Of a stretch of 64,000 bases of DNA, positions 49,968 to 62,317 are shown one piece after another. The notes under the pieces were generated by a model. That model worked only from the letters and a program-made list of their open reading frames with translations, was not told where the DNA came from and made no database searches. Each line of letters begins with the position of its first letter. Position 1 is the first letter of the stretch. A program made the position numbers and the translations under genes. This DNA is from Schistocephalus solidus (Eukaryota; Platyhelminthes; Cestoda; Diphyllobothriidea; Diphyllobothriidae), in the NCBI GenBank assembly GCA_017591395.1, contig WEDG01007499.1, forward strand, positions 44,911 through 108,910, written 5' to 3'.

Positions 49968-50012
49968 GGCTGGCTGATGACGGCTAATAAGCCATAACCA
50001 GCCATTGCAGTC
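49968..50012 (+). ncRNA. Hammerhead-ribozyme-like segment, copy C
   Basis: 45 nt: GGCTGG, CTGATGA, C, GGCT, loop AATA, AGCC (a perfect four-pair helix II), A, then TAAC where GAAA is expected, CAGCCATT, GCAGTC. The first half is the best preserved in the window, but the GAAA box is lost, so it is inactive. Confidence 0.5.
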
Positions 50013-50133
50013 GGTCATGTTATTCTGCTTATATTTCTAGCTGCCTTACGGCTGCTAGCGGGGCTTGAGAGTTAGCCCCTAGGCACAACGGGACGAGTTA
50101 GTCCTGTAAACGATCGGTGAGTGCCCAACTACC

Positions 50134-50167
<34 letters not shown>
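50134..50167. repeat. (TA)n microsatellite
   Basis: About 34 bases of nearly pure TA directly follow the tRNA-headed repeat array. A second TA run at 63.77 kb also sits next to a copy of the same repeat. Confidence 0.9.
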
Positions 50168-53100
50168 AAGACAATTAACAGGTTTGTCCGTTGAAGTATC
50201 TCAAGATATTTTCGCACATTAGGATTGTAAAAACTTCTTTTCGACTGTCCGAAAAAGTATTCTTTGTAATGACTAGCTACTTAATTTGTAAAAATGTACC
50301 CATCGGTTTTATTAAAGTTTCTAATTTTGGGACTTTTTAAGATCTTGAAAAGTTTCTCAGTAAATCATCGCATACGTCTTAAGTTTAAATGCAACCTCAA
50401 AATGTTTAATAATTGATAGAAATCGATTACAGCATTTTAATGAGTAATCTGTGATCTTTAATTCATATTAGGAGAAATTTCTGAATTTTGTCACGCACAG
50501 CCTATATACTGCACATAGTTTGGGAATCGTAGATTTAAGTTTATAACCAATAAAGATTAATTTTTTGCGCGATTTCGAACCTTTTTAAAAATTGAATTAA
50601 AAAACACTTTTTCAAGTAAAACATTTAAAGAGAGCGTGACTTTTAATCAAATGAGCCCAATAAAGATTTCCGTGCGTGTTTTTGCTAATCTTTTTTGAAT
50701 GAGTAAGTGCATCAAAATTTAATGAGAAACTTGCATTGGTTTAAATGTTTAAAGTTTTTTTAACGCCTAACTTTTGCGGAGTCAGGAAGTTATTTTTATT
50801 GAAAGGTGTCATCCTAATATGACTGCAATATCTTGTTTTAAGTCCAAACTAAATTCAAAACGATAACACCACTTAAGTGATTAATTTAAATCGGAAATTC
50901 AATACCTGTTTGCGGTTAAAATTTTATGATAAAAGGGAATCTAATCTACGTTATTGTAGATTGTTGTAGACTTCTAATTGCACACTGCATTTAGAAAAAG
51001 GTTTTAAACTGCGTAAGTACTGTCATCTATAAAATATCCAAGAATGGTATGAAAGGTCGTGTGTAATGCTGATTATGGGATTTGACATAGTACTCTGAAG
51101 GTCCCTTAGTTATAAATTTTAGAGCCTCTGCCCCAGGTATCATTACAAAAACACTTTTGACATTAACAAAATTAAATTATTGCTTATTGTCGAAAATACG
51201 TTTTAAATCACAACAGATTATCAAAGCAAACGCTTAAATACCCACAACGCTTCCATAAAATTTAATAAAAAAATCTTCACTTAGCAACTTTCGAAGTTTT
51301 GTTGTCGCTTGTAAAGAGTAAGTTCAGTTTTTGAAAACCTTTCCCATAAAATCTTTTATTAAATGTGCATGCTAGATTTTGCTTGCATTTTAAATGACAT
51401 GTATTTTTATGACATGAAATATCAACAAATGGACGGTTTGTTCAAATAGTTCATTCTGACTAGAAATCAAATTTTTGCTGTTCATCAATTTGGTAAAAGG
51501 GTTTTCGTGTCTCTGGCGCTATGTCCTACGAAAAAGCATTCAAAATGCATGCAAAGGTGATTTTTAAGCTATTTGCTATTTGCCTTTTGTGCGTAACTAT
51601 GGAATGCAAAGCCCATTATCTCTACCAAACATAAAATGTATCATGAATTGTGAATTGTATGCGGGCTTTTCATAAAGTTCGATAAAAATAACAATACACT
51701 TCCCGTTTGTTTTGTGTTTGACTGATCACCGTGGACGCGTTCATTTTACCAAATAGATACCACCAGATTAGAAGCTTAAAATCTTCTCTGTTTTTTAATT
51801 TACAAAACCTTTGAAAATAAATCACACAAAAACGAATCGGTTAATGAACTATCGGTTAAAATATATTTCTATCATTTCAAAGTTAATAGGCCTTAAATGG
51901 ACATAAATGAGTTTTAAGAAAGATTTCATTAGACTCATATTTTGACTGCAGTATTTTTCAAAGTTAAAATGGATGTTAAAATTACACAGTTTTTAATAAA
52001 GGCTTTAAAGAAAAAAATGCATTTTACATATCATTTATAAAAGCTTTTTTGTTATGACTGCAGTCTAAAAGAACTTTTCATTTAAATGTCTCAGACAATG
52101 CCATGTTATATTAACTACTGGCATGGAACGAAAAACTACTCATTTTTCAGTGGATTAAAGTTCCGTTAGAGAATTGTCATATACAACAGATTGGTAGATT
52201 AGGACATGTAGTTATTGTCAGGATCGTTTATTTACAAATAGTTCACATAGGCCATCTCCCCTTAAATGCTTGCATTTATTTGTTATCAGGCATAATAAAA
52301 ATGAACCAAATCCTCCAGTTATCACTGTATATCTAAAAATCATTTTTTTCCTTTCCCTAAATCCAAAAGAAAAATACTGGAACGCTTTTAGCTTTTTAAG
52401 AGAAAAGAAGCTTGATTTTATAATGCCTTTTTAAGACATTGGATAATATTTTGCGCAGAAATACTGTTTTAAAATATAAGAAAAATGTTAAGGTTCATCG
52501 CCACCGACACTTTAAAGGTGAAGTCTTGATTTAAATGCCATGGGATGACAGGAAACCGCACGAGCTAAAGAATGCATTTCAACTAAATTATTATAATGAG
52601 TTACACTCTATTAGGCTTCAATACAACAAACCTGTGGCCATATCTCTGTTAGTAAGGGCAAAATAATAACCAAACAACACCATCATTACTGTCTATAAGA
52701 ATACTTGTAACTAATTTTTACTAACTAACATATTCATAAATAACTCCCTTAGTTATCAGCCATATTGCTCTCGTTCGAGAAATTTAGCATCGCATAAGTG
52801 ATTTGTATAATTTAGTGAGGTACAATATTTTACAACTCTAATTATCTACCAATGAACAGCTTGTTACATTTTTTTCTAAAAAAATGATTATTTGGAACAG
52901 GAATTTTATAGGTAATACCAAGTATGATGAAATAAGTATTAGAAAAAATCAAGGAATACAAACAGCTAAAACAGCAAATTGCCTAAAGAGCAAAGCAGCA
53001 AAGAGCCATAATCGTTGGCGTACATTCGTTTCGCAAATTTTAGGTTTCCCCGTCGTCAAAATTTATTTTGACCAAGAATATCGACATAATGTTTTTAAAC

Positions 53101-56100
53101 CAGGCGGGAAATCCACGCAAGGTAATCGTTTAAGTCAGCAAATATATGTTCAAACAAATGTCTTAGGTTTGAAGTTTTGCAGCTAAGATGAGGAAGACGT
53201 TCAATTCCATTCAAGGATTTCATTAACGTATTCATTCGTGCGTACAAATGCAGGAATGCTCTCCACAGAAAAATCTATTAGGGGCCGAAATAATTAAAAC
53301 AAATCGTTATTTAAACATAGAAAAAGGGAACTGTTTTCTTTATTATATCGACCACGCTGTGTGCTTATCCTTTTTGCACCCAGTGAACATCTTTAAATGG
53401 TTTTTTAAAAAAATACCAAAATATTTGAAGTCTATTTCTTATGTTGCGTTGAAAAACGAATACAAAATCAGTAAACCAAACGATTTTAAGTACCTTTGGC
53501 TCTTTTCGCTAATAATATTGACATTAGTATGCAGAACCTTAAAAACCTGTCTTATTTTAAAGACGAGCATCCTTCATTTGTTTAAAAATGTTTATTATCG
53601 TTAAGCCAATGAAAACCTTTCTTACATTAACCTAGTTGATTAGAGAATTGACGCCTTATATAAGGTCAAAGGCTCTACTATTTAAGTACTTCGTTTTAAT
53701 GCCCTGTTAAACACTCTTAAAATTGCTGTTTGTCTGTAATTATTTTTAACTTGTGGTTTATAGACTGGCATGTCCTCTTTTTCTCTTTTCCCTGGATAAC
53801 GCAGAATTGAATGAAAGCTGGTAGACTTCGCGACTTATTTGACGTTGGATCTTCTGTAAACATTGCCTTCAAACGTCACTGCTTCAACACGCTCGATGGT
53901 TCCTTATTTTAAGTTAAAATAATTTGGTCTAAAAGAACAATATAACAATGTAAACACTGTCATAGTTTTGGGAAGCCATGTTGAATTTTTTACCCCTGTT
54001 TAACTGGGATCCAACTAATTTAAAGGATCGACTGCAAAGGGTATTCATTCATTTTATTTTTCCTTATCTTCTGTGTGTTCAGCCTGCATCACAGGCGTTT
54101 CTGCCAAAAGAGCACATATAAAGTTGAAAGCACTCCGTGTTTTGCAGTAAGACCTTGTTTACTGTATAAGTTTTATGTGTACCCACTGAGCGGCCGAGGA
54201 ATCTATTATGTTTTTGCCTTACAATCTGTAGTTCATTTAATAGGTTTTCTCATACGTTTGCGTGATGTTTAATCATTCAAATTTGTATCCCTTTTTTGAC
54301 AAATCTTACAATTAAGGAATTTTGCCTTTTAATTTATAAGTACATCCACACTTAATAATTTACAGCTCAAAAGATTTTGAGTGTCAGGTACGTAAAATGA
54401 ACATTTCCAGCATCTATCTATATAAGAATTTAACAAATGTCCAAAACAGTGGAGGCAGGCATTAACATTTCTTTGTTTACGTTAATATTCTCTGGCTGAA
54501 GGTTTGAAAAAGAATATTATTTTCTTTGGCAGCGTTCTGTATAAGGAACACCATAACCTGAGGAAAGATCAGCATTAAGCTGTTCTGACGTTTCCCGATG
54601 ATATTTTATTTTTAAAGATTGCCAAGGGGTTTTATAATTTGTTTAGATTTTTAAATTGATTACGTTTTTCAATTTTTTTATCCTCAACATACGTTTTTGC
54701 CATGTAGAAATAATTGAAAGGCTCCCTGGAGTTAAAGCAGTGATACCAAGGGAATTTGTGTTGTAAATAAGAATTATTCTTTAGTGAAATAGCAACTGAG
54801 TTATGTTTTTCTCGTTTAACTGAAGGCAGCGTCGGTATGACGGACAGTCGCTGATTTAGATGGAAGTAAGGCTTTAATTTGGATCACTTTAATACCTTAA
54901 GCAATGTTTATTCCCTAGAAGCAATTTTTAAATACGCCAAAGCAACGGGATGTAGCAAATTGACAAAAGCACAACATTTTCAATCGGCGAAGTAAGTCCA
55001 TTACCTTGGTTCTGTGTAAACATGTTTCGTACTGAATTCTGGCTCACCATCTACCCGGCAGCAAGAACGGAAGAACAAATAATAAAGCTATGTCTTATAT
55101 ATTGATGCCAACGAAATGGCAAAGAATACCATATTTACAAACAAGACCATACAACATTTTTTCTTAGACGATGAGACCGGAATATCATTTATTTGCCCAG
55201 TTTTTTTTCAGTGTGTAGTTTTATGCTATGAGTACTTTGCTAATAGGCTGGAAAACCTCATTTAATTTCAAGAAAACACAAGATTTAATAGTTTTCTAGG
55301 CTTAAACTTGAAAAAAGGTTTCTCTTCAATTGCAAAGGGTGCCCTGGGAAAAGCAGTCTTTATGCTTATGCACTAACAATTAAGTGAACCCTTTTGTTAT
55401 CTAACCGAATATCAGATTTTTGATGAAGCTTAGATTGGTTTATGATTTACTCTATTTGTTAATCTTCTAAGATCTCTTAACAATAAGACAGTTTTAATCC
55501 GTTGCAATCTTGCAAGTTGTAAACTTTACACAAACCTTTAAAGTTTTAAATGGTTTTGAAAGCAATGCCCACCATCAGTTTCTCAGTCATTGTGCAATTT
55601 TTGAATAAGTATACACCGATTATGCTTCGCAATGTTAAAATAGCGCAAACATTTTTAAAAATTAAACAGCTTGTATTCATGTGCAATGAACAGTGCAAAT
55701 ACGTCTGCTTTATGGTTTAGGATCGAAGCCACCATTTCTCTCGTACATGCAGATGAGATTTTTCTTATACGTACATGGGCTGTTTTAGTTTTGTTATGCA
55801 ATACTGTTTCAAACCCATGTTTATATTATCAACAATTAGTAGGTCGTTTGCGAACGACGAAATCACCATTTTAAAGAAAATCTGCCACAATATAGTAATT
55901 GATTCACGAACGATCATTCATGAAACCGACAGCTACAGATATCGGTTACTATATAACTTATATTTTATTACATTGCTTTCTTTTGTTTGTACTAAGTGTA
56001 TCCCAAATGAAAAGAGAAATTTTTGCAAAAACGTTTGGAATGTTATTTTCAAAATAAAGCATATGTCTCACAGTGTTTGGTGGTACCGCCAGTATGCTCT

Positions 56101-59023
56101 TATTGTTAATAACGTCAGCCAATTTCGAAATTACACATGAGCTTTTCAGAAGATAAAGTAGCATTCACATTTGCTTACCAACTGTCAATTGTGTTATTCG
56201 TAGCCATTTATCCTAATGTGACCGTGCTGCTTTGTTTATCTATCAACTTTCATTATTAATGTTTTTTCTTAATAGGCTAACTACACAAGAACACACACTA
56301 CTTTCTTTTAATATCTTAATAAATAAACCAAATTTCTGGACATTTTTTTTCCACCAATTACTTATTTTCATAGATTTACTTTAAAGATAATTTCAACGCA
56401 CTTCAAAATGGAACCATTTGGTTACTTTAACTTAACATGTTTTATTTAGTAGTCTTAGAATAAGAGAAATAAAATGTGTCTTTGAAAACAAATACCACGA
56501 TGTCCTCGAATTAAAACGATATGGATAAAACAACTAAGAATGACGGTGTCATTGTTTGAAGCCTTCGTTCCTTCCTTAAAAAATAAATAGTGATGGGAGC
56601 TCTATGAAATAAAACCTTTCAAATAAAAATATCTTCTGATCTCTTAGCTAAAGAGGTTTTGAAAAAGTACCCTCTGAGACTTGAAGTTGCATAAGCAGTT
56701 TACCACAAAATTATGTGACTGGTCGAAGGTACATTTTTGAAAAGAAGGAACGATTTAATTTTCTGCATGTCTGCTGGCTTTTGCTGGGAAAGGTCTTGTT
56801 TCAAACATTTTTTAAAATTATTTGAAGCATATTAATTTAGCACAAGTAATGCGTAATCGACTCATCCGAAGTTGATAGCAATAACCAAAGGCACTTGAAA
56901 GACACTGCATTTTTGCAAAAGGATTTTCTTGTTAGGTCAAGGTCAAATCGGTAATATGAAACAGTTTTACTGACAACACTAAATTAACTCTTTATCACGA
57001 AGATCTTGGTAAATCATGCTAGGCAACTTCGAACAGAATACTTTTTATATGCATGAATGTTAAGCTTCCCATACTTGGTTTGTAATTTTTCTAACATATA
57101 AGGCTGCTAAACGTCCGTCAAGTGGTTCGGGCATTTTTATTAAGGTGGAATATTTGATAATTATAATAAACATTTAATTGAAGGTATGTATGTGTAAATG
57201 CTGTACATGACCAAAATAAAGTGGGTCAGTTACTTTGATAAGAAAATAAGTCAATATGTGTAGGTATTATATTCGCTGCAAGATGCATTGGAACAAATTG
57301 ATATCTTAAAACATTTTTGTTTGTCCTTATAATCTCCTAAATCTAGCTTTTTATTGAAACTTCTGATTAAAATAAGCATCTACCATAAGTCAGCATTAAA
57401 ATAGTTGATCAAATGCCATTGGTTAATTGACCTTAGCTAAGGGGCCCATTCGCCAATCAAAATGGAGGCAAACCTGAGCGTATGCAAAGGAATGCACACA
57501 ACAGTAAAATGTTCTCTACATCTGGAAGAGTGATTGATAGTCAAAGTATCTGCATTGTTACTTAACTGTGCAAGAAATTCAGAACTTCGTCGGGATAAAT
57601 ATGCCCTTCCAGCAGGAAAAAACGACTTTCAGGCTTTCTATGAAATGAACGAATTTAGGGTTTTTCTACTTGCTGCCATTCTTCAATTGCAAAATATGTT
57701 TTCAAAGGCTGTATTTCAAACATCAAAAGCAAAAGAGCCATTGTTTCTCATGAAACAATCACGTAAGTTCAACATTTATGAAATGTATAAGTCGCAGTTG
57801 GTATATTATGAAATTGAAACTATTTGGTTAACTTGTTTTCAGAGCCTTATATCTTGTTTTTGAAGTGAAGAATTTATTGCGCTTTAAAATATTTACATGT
57901 TGCTTGAATATGTTTTTCATTATCCAGATGTTGATCAATCACCCTCAGTTTGTCATATAAGCTTCCTCGAAAGGATGAAAGTCCTTAGTTTTTGTTACTT
58001 TTTAATTTTTGCACCTGGTAGAATAATCTAGATTTAAAAATAATTCTTCAAAAAAAAATTTGATTTAATCAAAGTCTTTCGCTCGCGGCTTAGTCTAACT
58101 GCAAAGTGAAACATTATTTTGTATATTTTGCTTAGTAAATTTGAATAAATTTACATATATTGCATTTCTATTTCCTTTAACCGAAATTTCTACAAATTTA
58201 TTTTTAAATGATTTCCCGTATTAGTTTAAATATTCAATTTGATATCTAGCAAGTTTTCCTTAATACAGGACCCTTTAAATTTATATGTCCAAAATGCTTT
58301 CCGATTATACTTCAGCCCTACAAATTTTCAAACACTTTCACAAAAGGTTAGACGAATGGGTAAAGAATTGAACTTTTTCAAACGATGAAACTAAAAAAAC
58401 GTTTTCGTAGAAGGATGAATGTGATATCTTAGGTGCAGTAATACTTTTGCTAGATAACCGGCCAGTTAGGTAGTAATCGATTGGGATTTGGGCTCACTTA
58501 AAATAATAATACACTTAAACATAAAAACAATTGAATAAGGTGCATGGTTGCCTTTTATGGATAATTTCCTTCCTTAAGTTTATTAACGAGCTCATTGCTA
58601 AAAGTGCTTACATAACACCAACGTGACTTCAAAGTTTACGTTGTTTTAAAACAATAAACGATCAGTTCTAAAAATTGTACTTTGAGAAATACTAAAAAGG
58701 ATAACGAGCATGCTAGATAGACAACGCACTTGATGAGCCATATTCAGTGTTTATTGCTGAATTTACATGAGCTTTAAGAACATTTTAATTTTTGGGTTAA
58801 TGAAGTCTATGATTTCGACTTTTATTAATCAAATTGCAACAAATGTATTAAGTTTACAAGCTGCTTATAATATTCGAGTATGGAATATTCCAGTTACCTA
58901 TTTCTTAAAAAGGAATGTTAAAAGAGATCTATTTCCACTTAATTACAAAGTGTGTTTTATTTCTACAATAGGAAATCGCTCTATGCTTTACATAGCGCAG
59001 ATGGTTTATTTTTTGGACTTTAG
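50168..59023. other. AT-rich, intron-like stretch upstream of the CUB exons
   Basis: No confident exon was found. A small segment at 54083-54146 has a good acceptor (TTCTGTGTGTTCAG) and donor (GCA, then GTAAGA) on the plus strand and is open in two frames, but its peptide matches no domain. An open frame at 57534-57863 ends near a GTAAGT but is also unrecognised. The stretch may be an intron, or it may lie upstream of the gene. Confidence 0.35.
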
Positions 59024-59204
59024 ATTGCCGGTGCTTTCACTTTTCAAGCCATGTCCGGAAACAAGGAATTTTCAAATCTCCTAATTACCCCTATTCATAT
59101 CCCGCGCAAATAGATTGCATACTCTACCTATTTCAAGCTCTCTCGGATGAAATCGTCCAAATCAACTTCTGGAGTTTTCATCTTCCTCCCCCTCGATTTG
59201 GCGT
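59024..59204 (+). CDS. CUB-domain protein, exon with first half of the CUB domain
   Basis: CUB domains are about 110-residue extracellular beta-sandwich modules that bind proteins or carbohydrate. This exon reads 'GIFKSPNYPYSYPAQIDC', the hallmark of the CUB N-terminal half (G-x-F-x-SPNYP-x-x-YP, then a Cys), followed by 'LSDEIVQINFWSFHLPPP', equivalent to the usual V-x-L-x-F-x-x-F-x-L run. One of two Cys codons just upstream (59026 or 59032) would be the first conserved Cys. The acceptor TTTGGACTTTAG ending at 59023 is my preferred start; AAG at 59048 is an alternative. The donor is GTATGT at 59205, leaving two bases of a codon, which fits the next exon exactly. The family member and any other domains are not visible, so I give no gene symbol. 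Confidence 0.85.
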
Positions 59205-62015
59205 GTATGTTAAAATTATAGTGAAATCAAGTAGTGTTAAACGTTTATGCTGTCTTATATCTATTATAAGCAGATTTGTTTAGTACCTATTCGACCCTCC
59301 ATTAATTTTTGTGTTTTGTTTTCAAAAACGGATATATTATTCGCATTACATGCACGGGGATACCTAAGTCAAAGTAAGCTACTTTTAAATAATAATTTAA
59401 AAGTCTGCTGATAATCATATTTTATGAAACTTTAGTAAAATACTGAAATATCTCTAACTGCTAGATAATTGCAACAGGCCGGTAACGTCTATGATCGCCA
59501 TTGAAATGTGGTAAACAAACAATATATTTAGCCTACTATGCAAATGGTCTTTGAGGGATAACTCAAACGTTTGTGGAAAGTAATGGAACATAAATAATAC
59601 CTTTTATAATCTCAATAGCACTGCAGATATAACGTAAAATTATCTTTGGGAACTGTCCTTAGTAAGACACTATTGAACTGCAACATAAAACATTGCAAAA
59701 TGTTTGGAGTCAAATTACTGCTAAATTAATCTTTCGCATATTTTCAATTCATCACCACCCAAATCAGCTCTGAAATGTATTTATTCAAACATCGTTATTA
59801 ACAGATTTATATAAAATGTTCCGTATATAGTGTCAATCAGATATCAAAAGTATTTTGGTGATAAAGTTACATCAATGTTTTTATGCAAAAGTACATGTAA
59901 ATTTCATAATGGATATTTGCATATTTCTTGCATGTGCATTATTTAAAAAAATTCGAGATTGATAAAAATTCCGCAAATTAATGCAAATGTTTATATATCT
60001 GAATATATATTGCCTTGCTTCCAATTTTTTGCGATTAATTTGTAATAAGGCTTTTAGCTGAAAGTTTCGTTCTCATTTGACCAGGATGTCGCAATTTTTC
60101 TAAATCATTTATTCCTTCACAGAGTTACTTTATTCTATGTCAAACTATCTTGAACATGTGAAGAACACTGTTTGTAGCTTCAATTTTTTTTTGGTTCCAC
60201 ATCAACTATAAATGGAGAAAAACTGATAAATTTAAAATCATTCGTGAATATTTCCCACAGTTTATAAACATGTTACAGGGTTTGACAAGGTTTAAATACA
60301 CCCAATTGTGCAAAGGGGCAATGAGCGAATGCCAAGGGGAACATATTATCATTGTTTAATTCCAAAATTAACATCGAGCCTAATTCCTTAAATTTGTTTA
60401 AGCATTACTGCAATCCCAACACACACTCTGACGTCACCAGGAATTCACAGCCTATATTACGCGCATATTTCAAATTTCCGAAATTCCAATTAGCAATAGA
60501 AGGTGCTATGGCAGTAAACCAAAAATTTTAATGATGCTCAATGCGCATGGACAGTAAATTGACTGCATTAGTAAAAAAGGCAGCAGAGCTCCTGCCAGCT
60601 CTCATTTTGACTTACATGCGCCCAATTTTAGGAGTATTCAATATCTGATCGGATGCAGGTTGCTGGCACGGCCCTAACACAACCCAAAGCCTGCCAACGA
60701 GACCCACTGCCATTGCATAAATGAACATGATTTTGCAGTAGTATAGAGTGATACGTATACCACAGAGGGGGGTCAAGAGACAAAAATTAAAAGTGAACCA
60801 ATTCAACCTGGATATTTGTCTGCTTGTCCATTTATCGACACAAAATAACATCGAGCTGACTGTAACGTTCCAGTTTTTGCTTAAGTTGGCGTGATGGTAA
60901 ATATCATTCAAATCACATTTTTTAATCACATATGCCTGACTTGTAATGCCTAGTATTGACTGAACTGAATTCAAGAATTTGCTTTGGAAAACAAATCCAT
61001 TTGTACAAAAAGTGGCTACTTTAAAATTTTCAAAACTTACTACTTTATACAGCTAAATCAGCATGGAAAATCTAACTATGTTAGTAGGTCTCGACACAAG
61101 ATTTCAGTGCATCCAACTTTTAAACCACACTTTTTCCTAGTTCAAACTAAAAGTCTAGGGTTTAGTTACATTTGAGTCACATTTTTAACAGTCACTTCTC
61201 CAACAGATGAAATTTACAACCTTTAATAGAGTAGATATATTGGAAAATTCAACTACCTTTCATATACAATCTTTAATGTTCCCATTAAATACCTATAAGA
61301 GGTGTCTTTCTGATATAGGTCAGAATGATCGATTTTGTCCATCAAAAATATATTATCTATTAGTGCCTGCTCTTCCATATTTTCCAAACCAAAGGGTATG
61401 GTCGTGCACATGTTTACGAAAGCTGTGTTAAAATACCTTAAACTGTGTGCTGGATAATTTGCTGCCTAGGCAACTATGCTTTCTTGACCAAGTGCATAAA
61501 TGTAGGTACTTTATTAAACTACAGATAAATGAATACACTGTTTAGAGCCTAATGTTTTTCGACCTTCTAAGGATTGGTTACGTCCTTAATACTGGTGATA
61601 TCCTCCTTCGAATCTTCTAGAAACCGTTCAATTCTATGTGGAAAATATGATGTACAACGGTGCACAATCGTGAAACACCTCTCAATCCGCACCATCAAGG
61701 GAAGAATATTTTCAATTTGTCGTCAGTTCAATATTTAAACGAGGAATAAGTCACTTAATGGAATCGAGGTTTACATGTGTATGCAAATAGAACTTGGTGA
61801 ATTATTTAAAACATTTTATATACGCAAGTAAATCAGTACCTTATATATGGTGTATGCCATAGGCGTAATCCCTTGAACGGTGTGCAGTAGAATAATATTC
61901 GCATTTGGCAATGCCTATTCGGAAAAATCATCAAGAATATTTTAAAGACACTGATTTCTCTCGTTATACTGCATATTCAATATTTATTATTTTTCTTACT
62001 TAAATTTTATTTTAG
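59205..62015 (+). other. Intron within the CUB domain
   Basis: A 2,811-base intron begins GTATGT and ends in a pyrimidine-rich TTTTATTTTAG. It separates the two halves of one CUB domain with matching phase (two bases before, one after). I see no repeat of the described families in it. A minus-strand frame of 120 codons at 60612-60974 lies inside and matches nothing I know. Confidence 0.7.
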
Positions 62016-62317
62016 CTGTTTCGATTACGCAGCTGTTTTGACACAACCACCAACAGCCAACAGAACAGCACTTTGGGAGGTGATGGACTCCAGCAAATTA
62101 GTATCTGGAAACGTCACAGTTTCAAAAGCTTTACCCTCCCCGTCCTCATCTTTGCATATTCTCTGCGGTGGTATGAATACATTACAAAGAACCGTATTCT
62201 TTTCGCGCAAAAACCAACTAGGCATTGTCTTCCATACTTCCAATCAGCAGGCATTACTGAACCCCTCCTCAAAAACAGGCGTGGGCTTCCACGGGAAATA
62301 TTTATTTATTAATGCAT
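62016..62317 (+). CDS. CUB-domain protein, exon with second half of the CUB domain
   Basis: This exon opens with 'CFDYAAVL', the CUB third-Cys motif (C-x-D-Y), and continues to 'LHILCGG' (fourth Cys) and 'VFFSRKNQLGIVFHTS', matching the usual 'S-x-N-x-L-x-I-x-F-x-S' strand. It closes with 'GVGFHGKYLFI', matching 'G-F-x-x-x-Y'. With the exon at 59024 it completes a domain having four Cys. The loop between the third and fourth Cys is longer than usual and has two N-glycosylation sequons (NRT and NVT), consistent with an extracellular location. The acceptor is TTTTATTTTAG and the donor is GTAAGT at 62318, leaving one base of a codon, so the protein continues. A strong acceptor at 62859 (TTTGTTTCAG) could begin the next exon but would reach a stop after about 19 codons. 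Confidence 0.85.

Larger units (their letters stand above)
49581..50133 (+). repeat. tRNA-headed hammerhead repeat, two plus-strand units in tandem
   Basis: Two plus-strand units run head to tail with a period of about 292-307 bases, depending on the landmark. Each has a tRNA-like head (49581-49640, whose A box is partly deleted, and 49876-49943), then 'GGTATGGCTGGCTGATG', a 45-nt hammerhead-like segment, 'CTGCTTTACGGCTGCTGG' or similar, 'GGCTTGAGAGTTAG', 'ACGGGACGAGT', and 'CGATCGGTGAG'. The second unit runs straight into (TA)n. With the minus-strand copies to the left this forms an inverted array. Confidence 0.8.

Noticed and set aside
52884..53604. Two plus-strand open frames of 100 and 118 codons
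   Set aside because: Composition is that of AT-rich random sequence (Lys, Asn, Ile, Phe rich) with no motif.
57534..57863. Plus-strand open frame of 109 codons near a GTAAGT
   Set aside because: The product has no recognisable domain and no convincing acceptor in phase with the CUB exons, so I could not link it to the gene.
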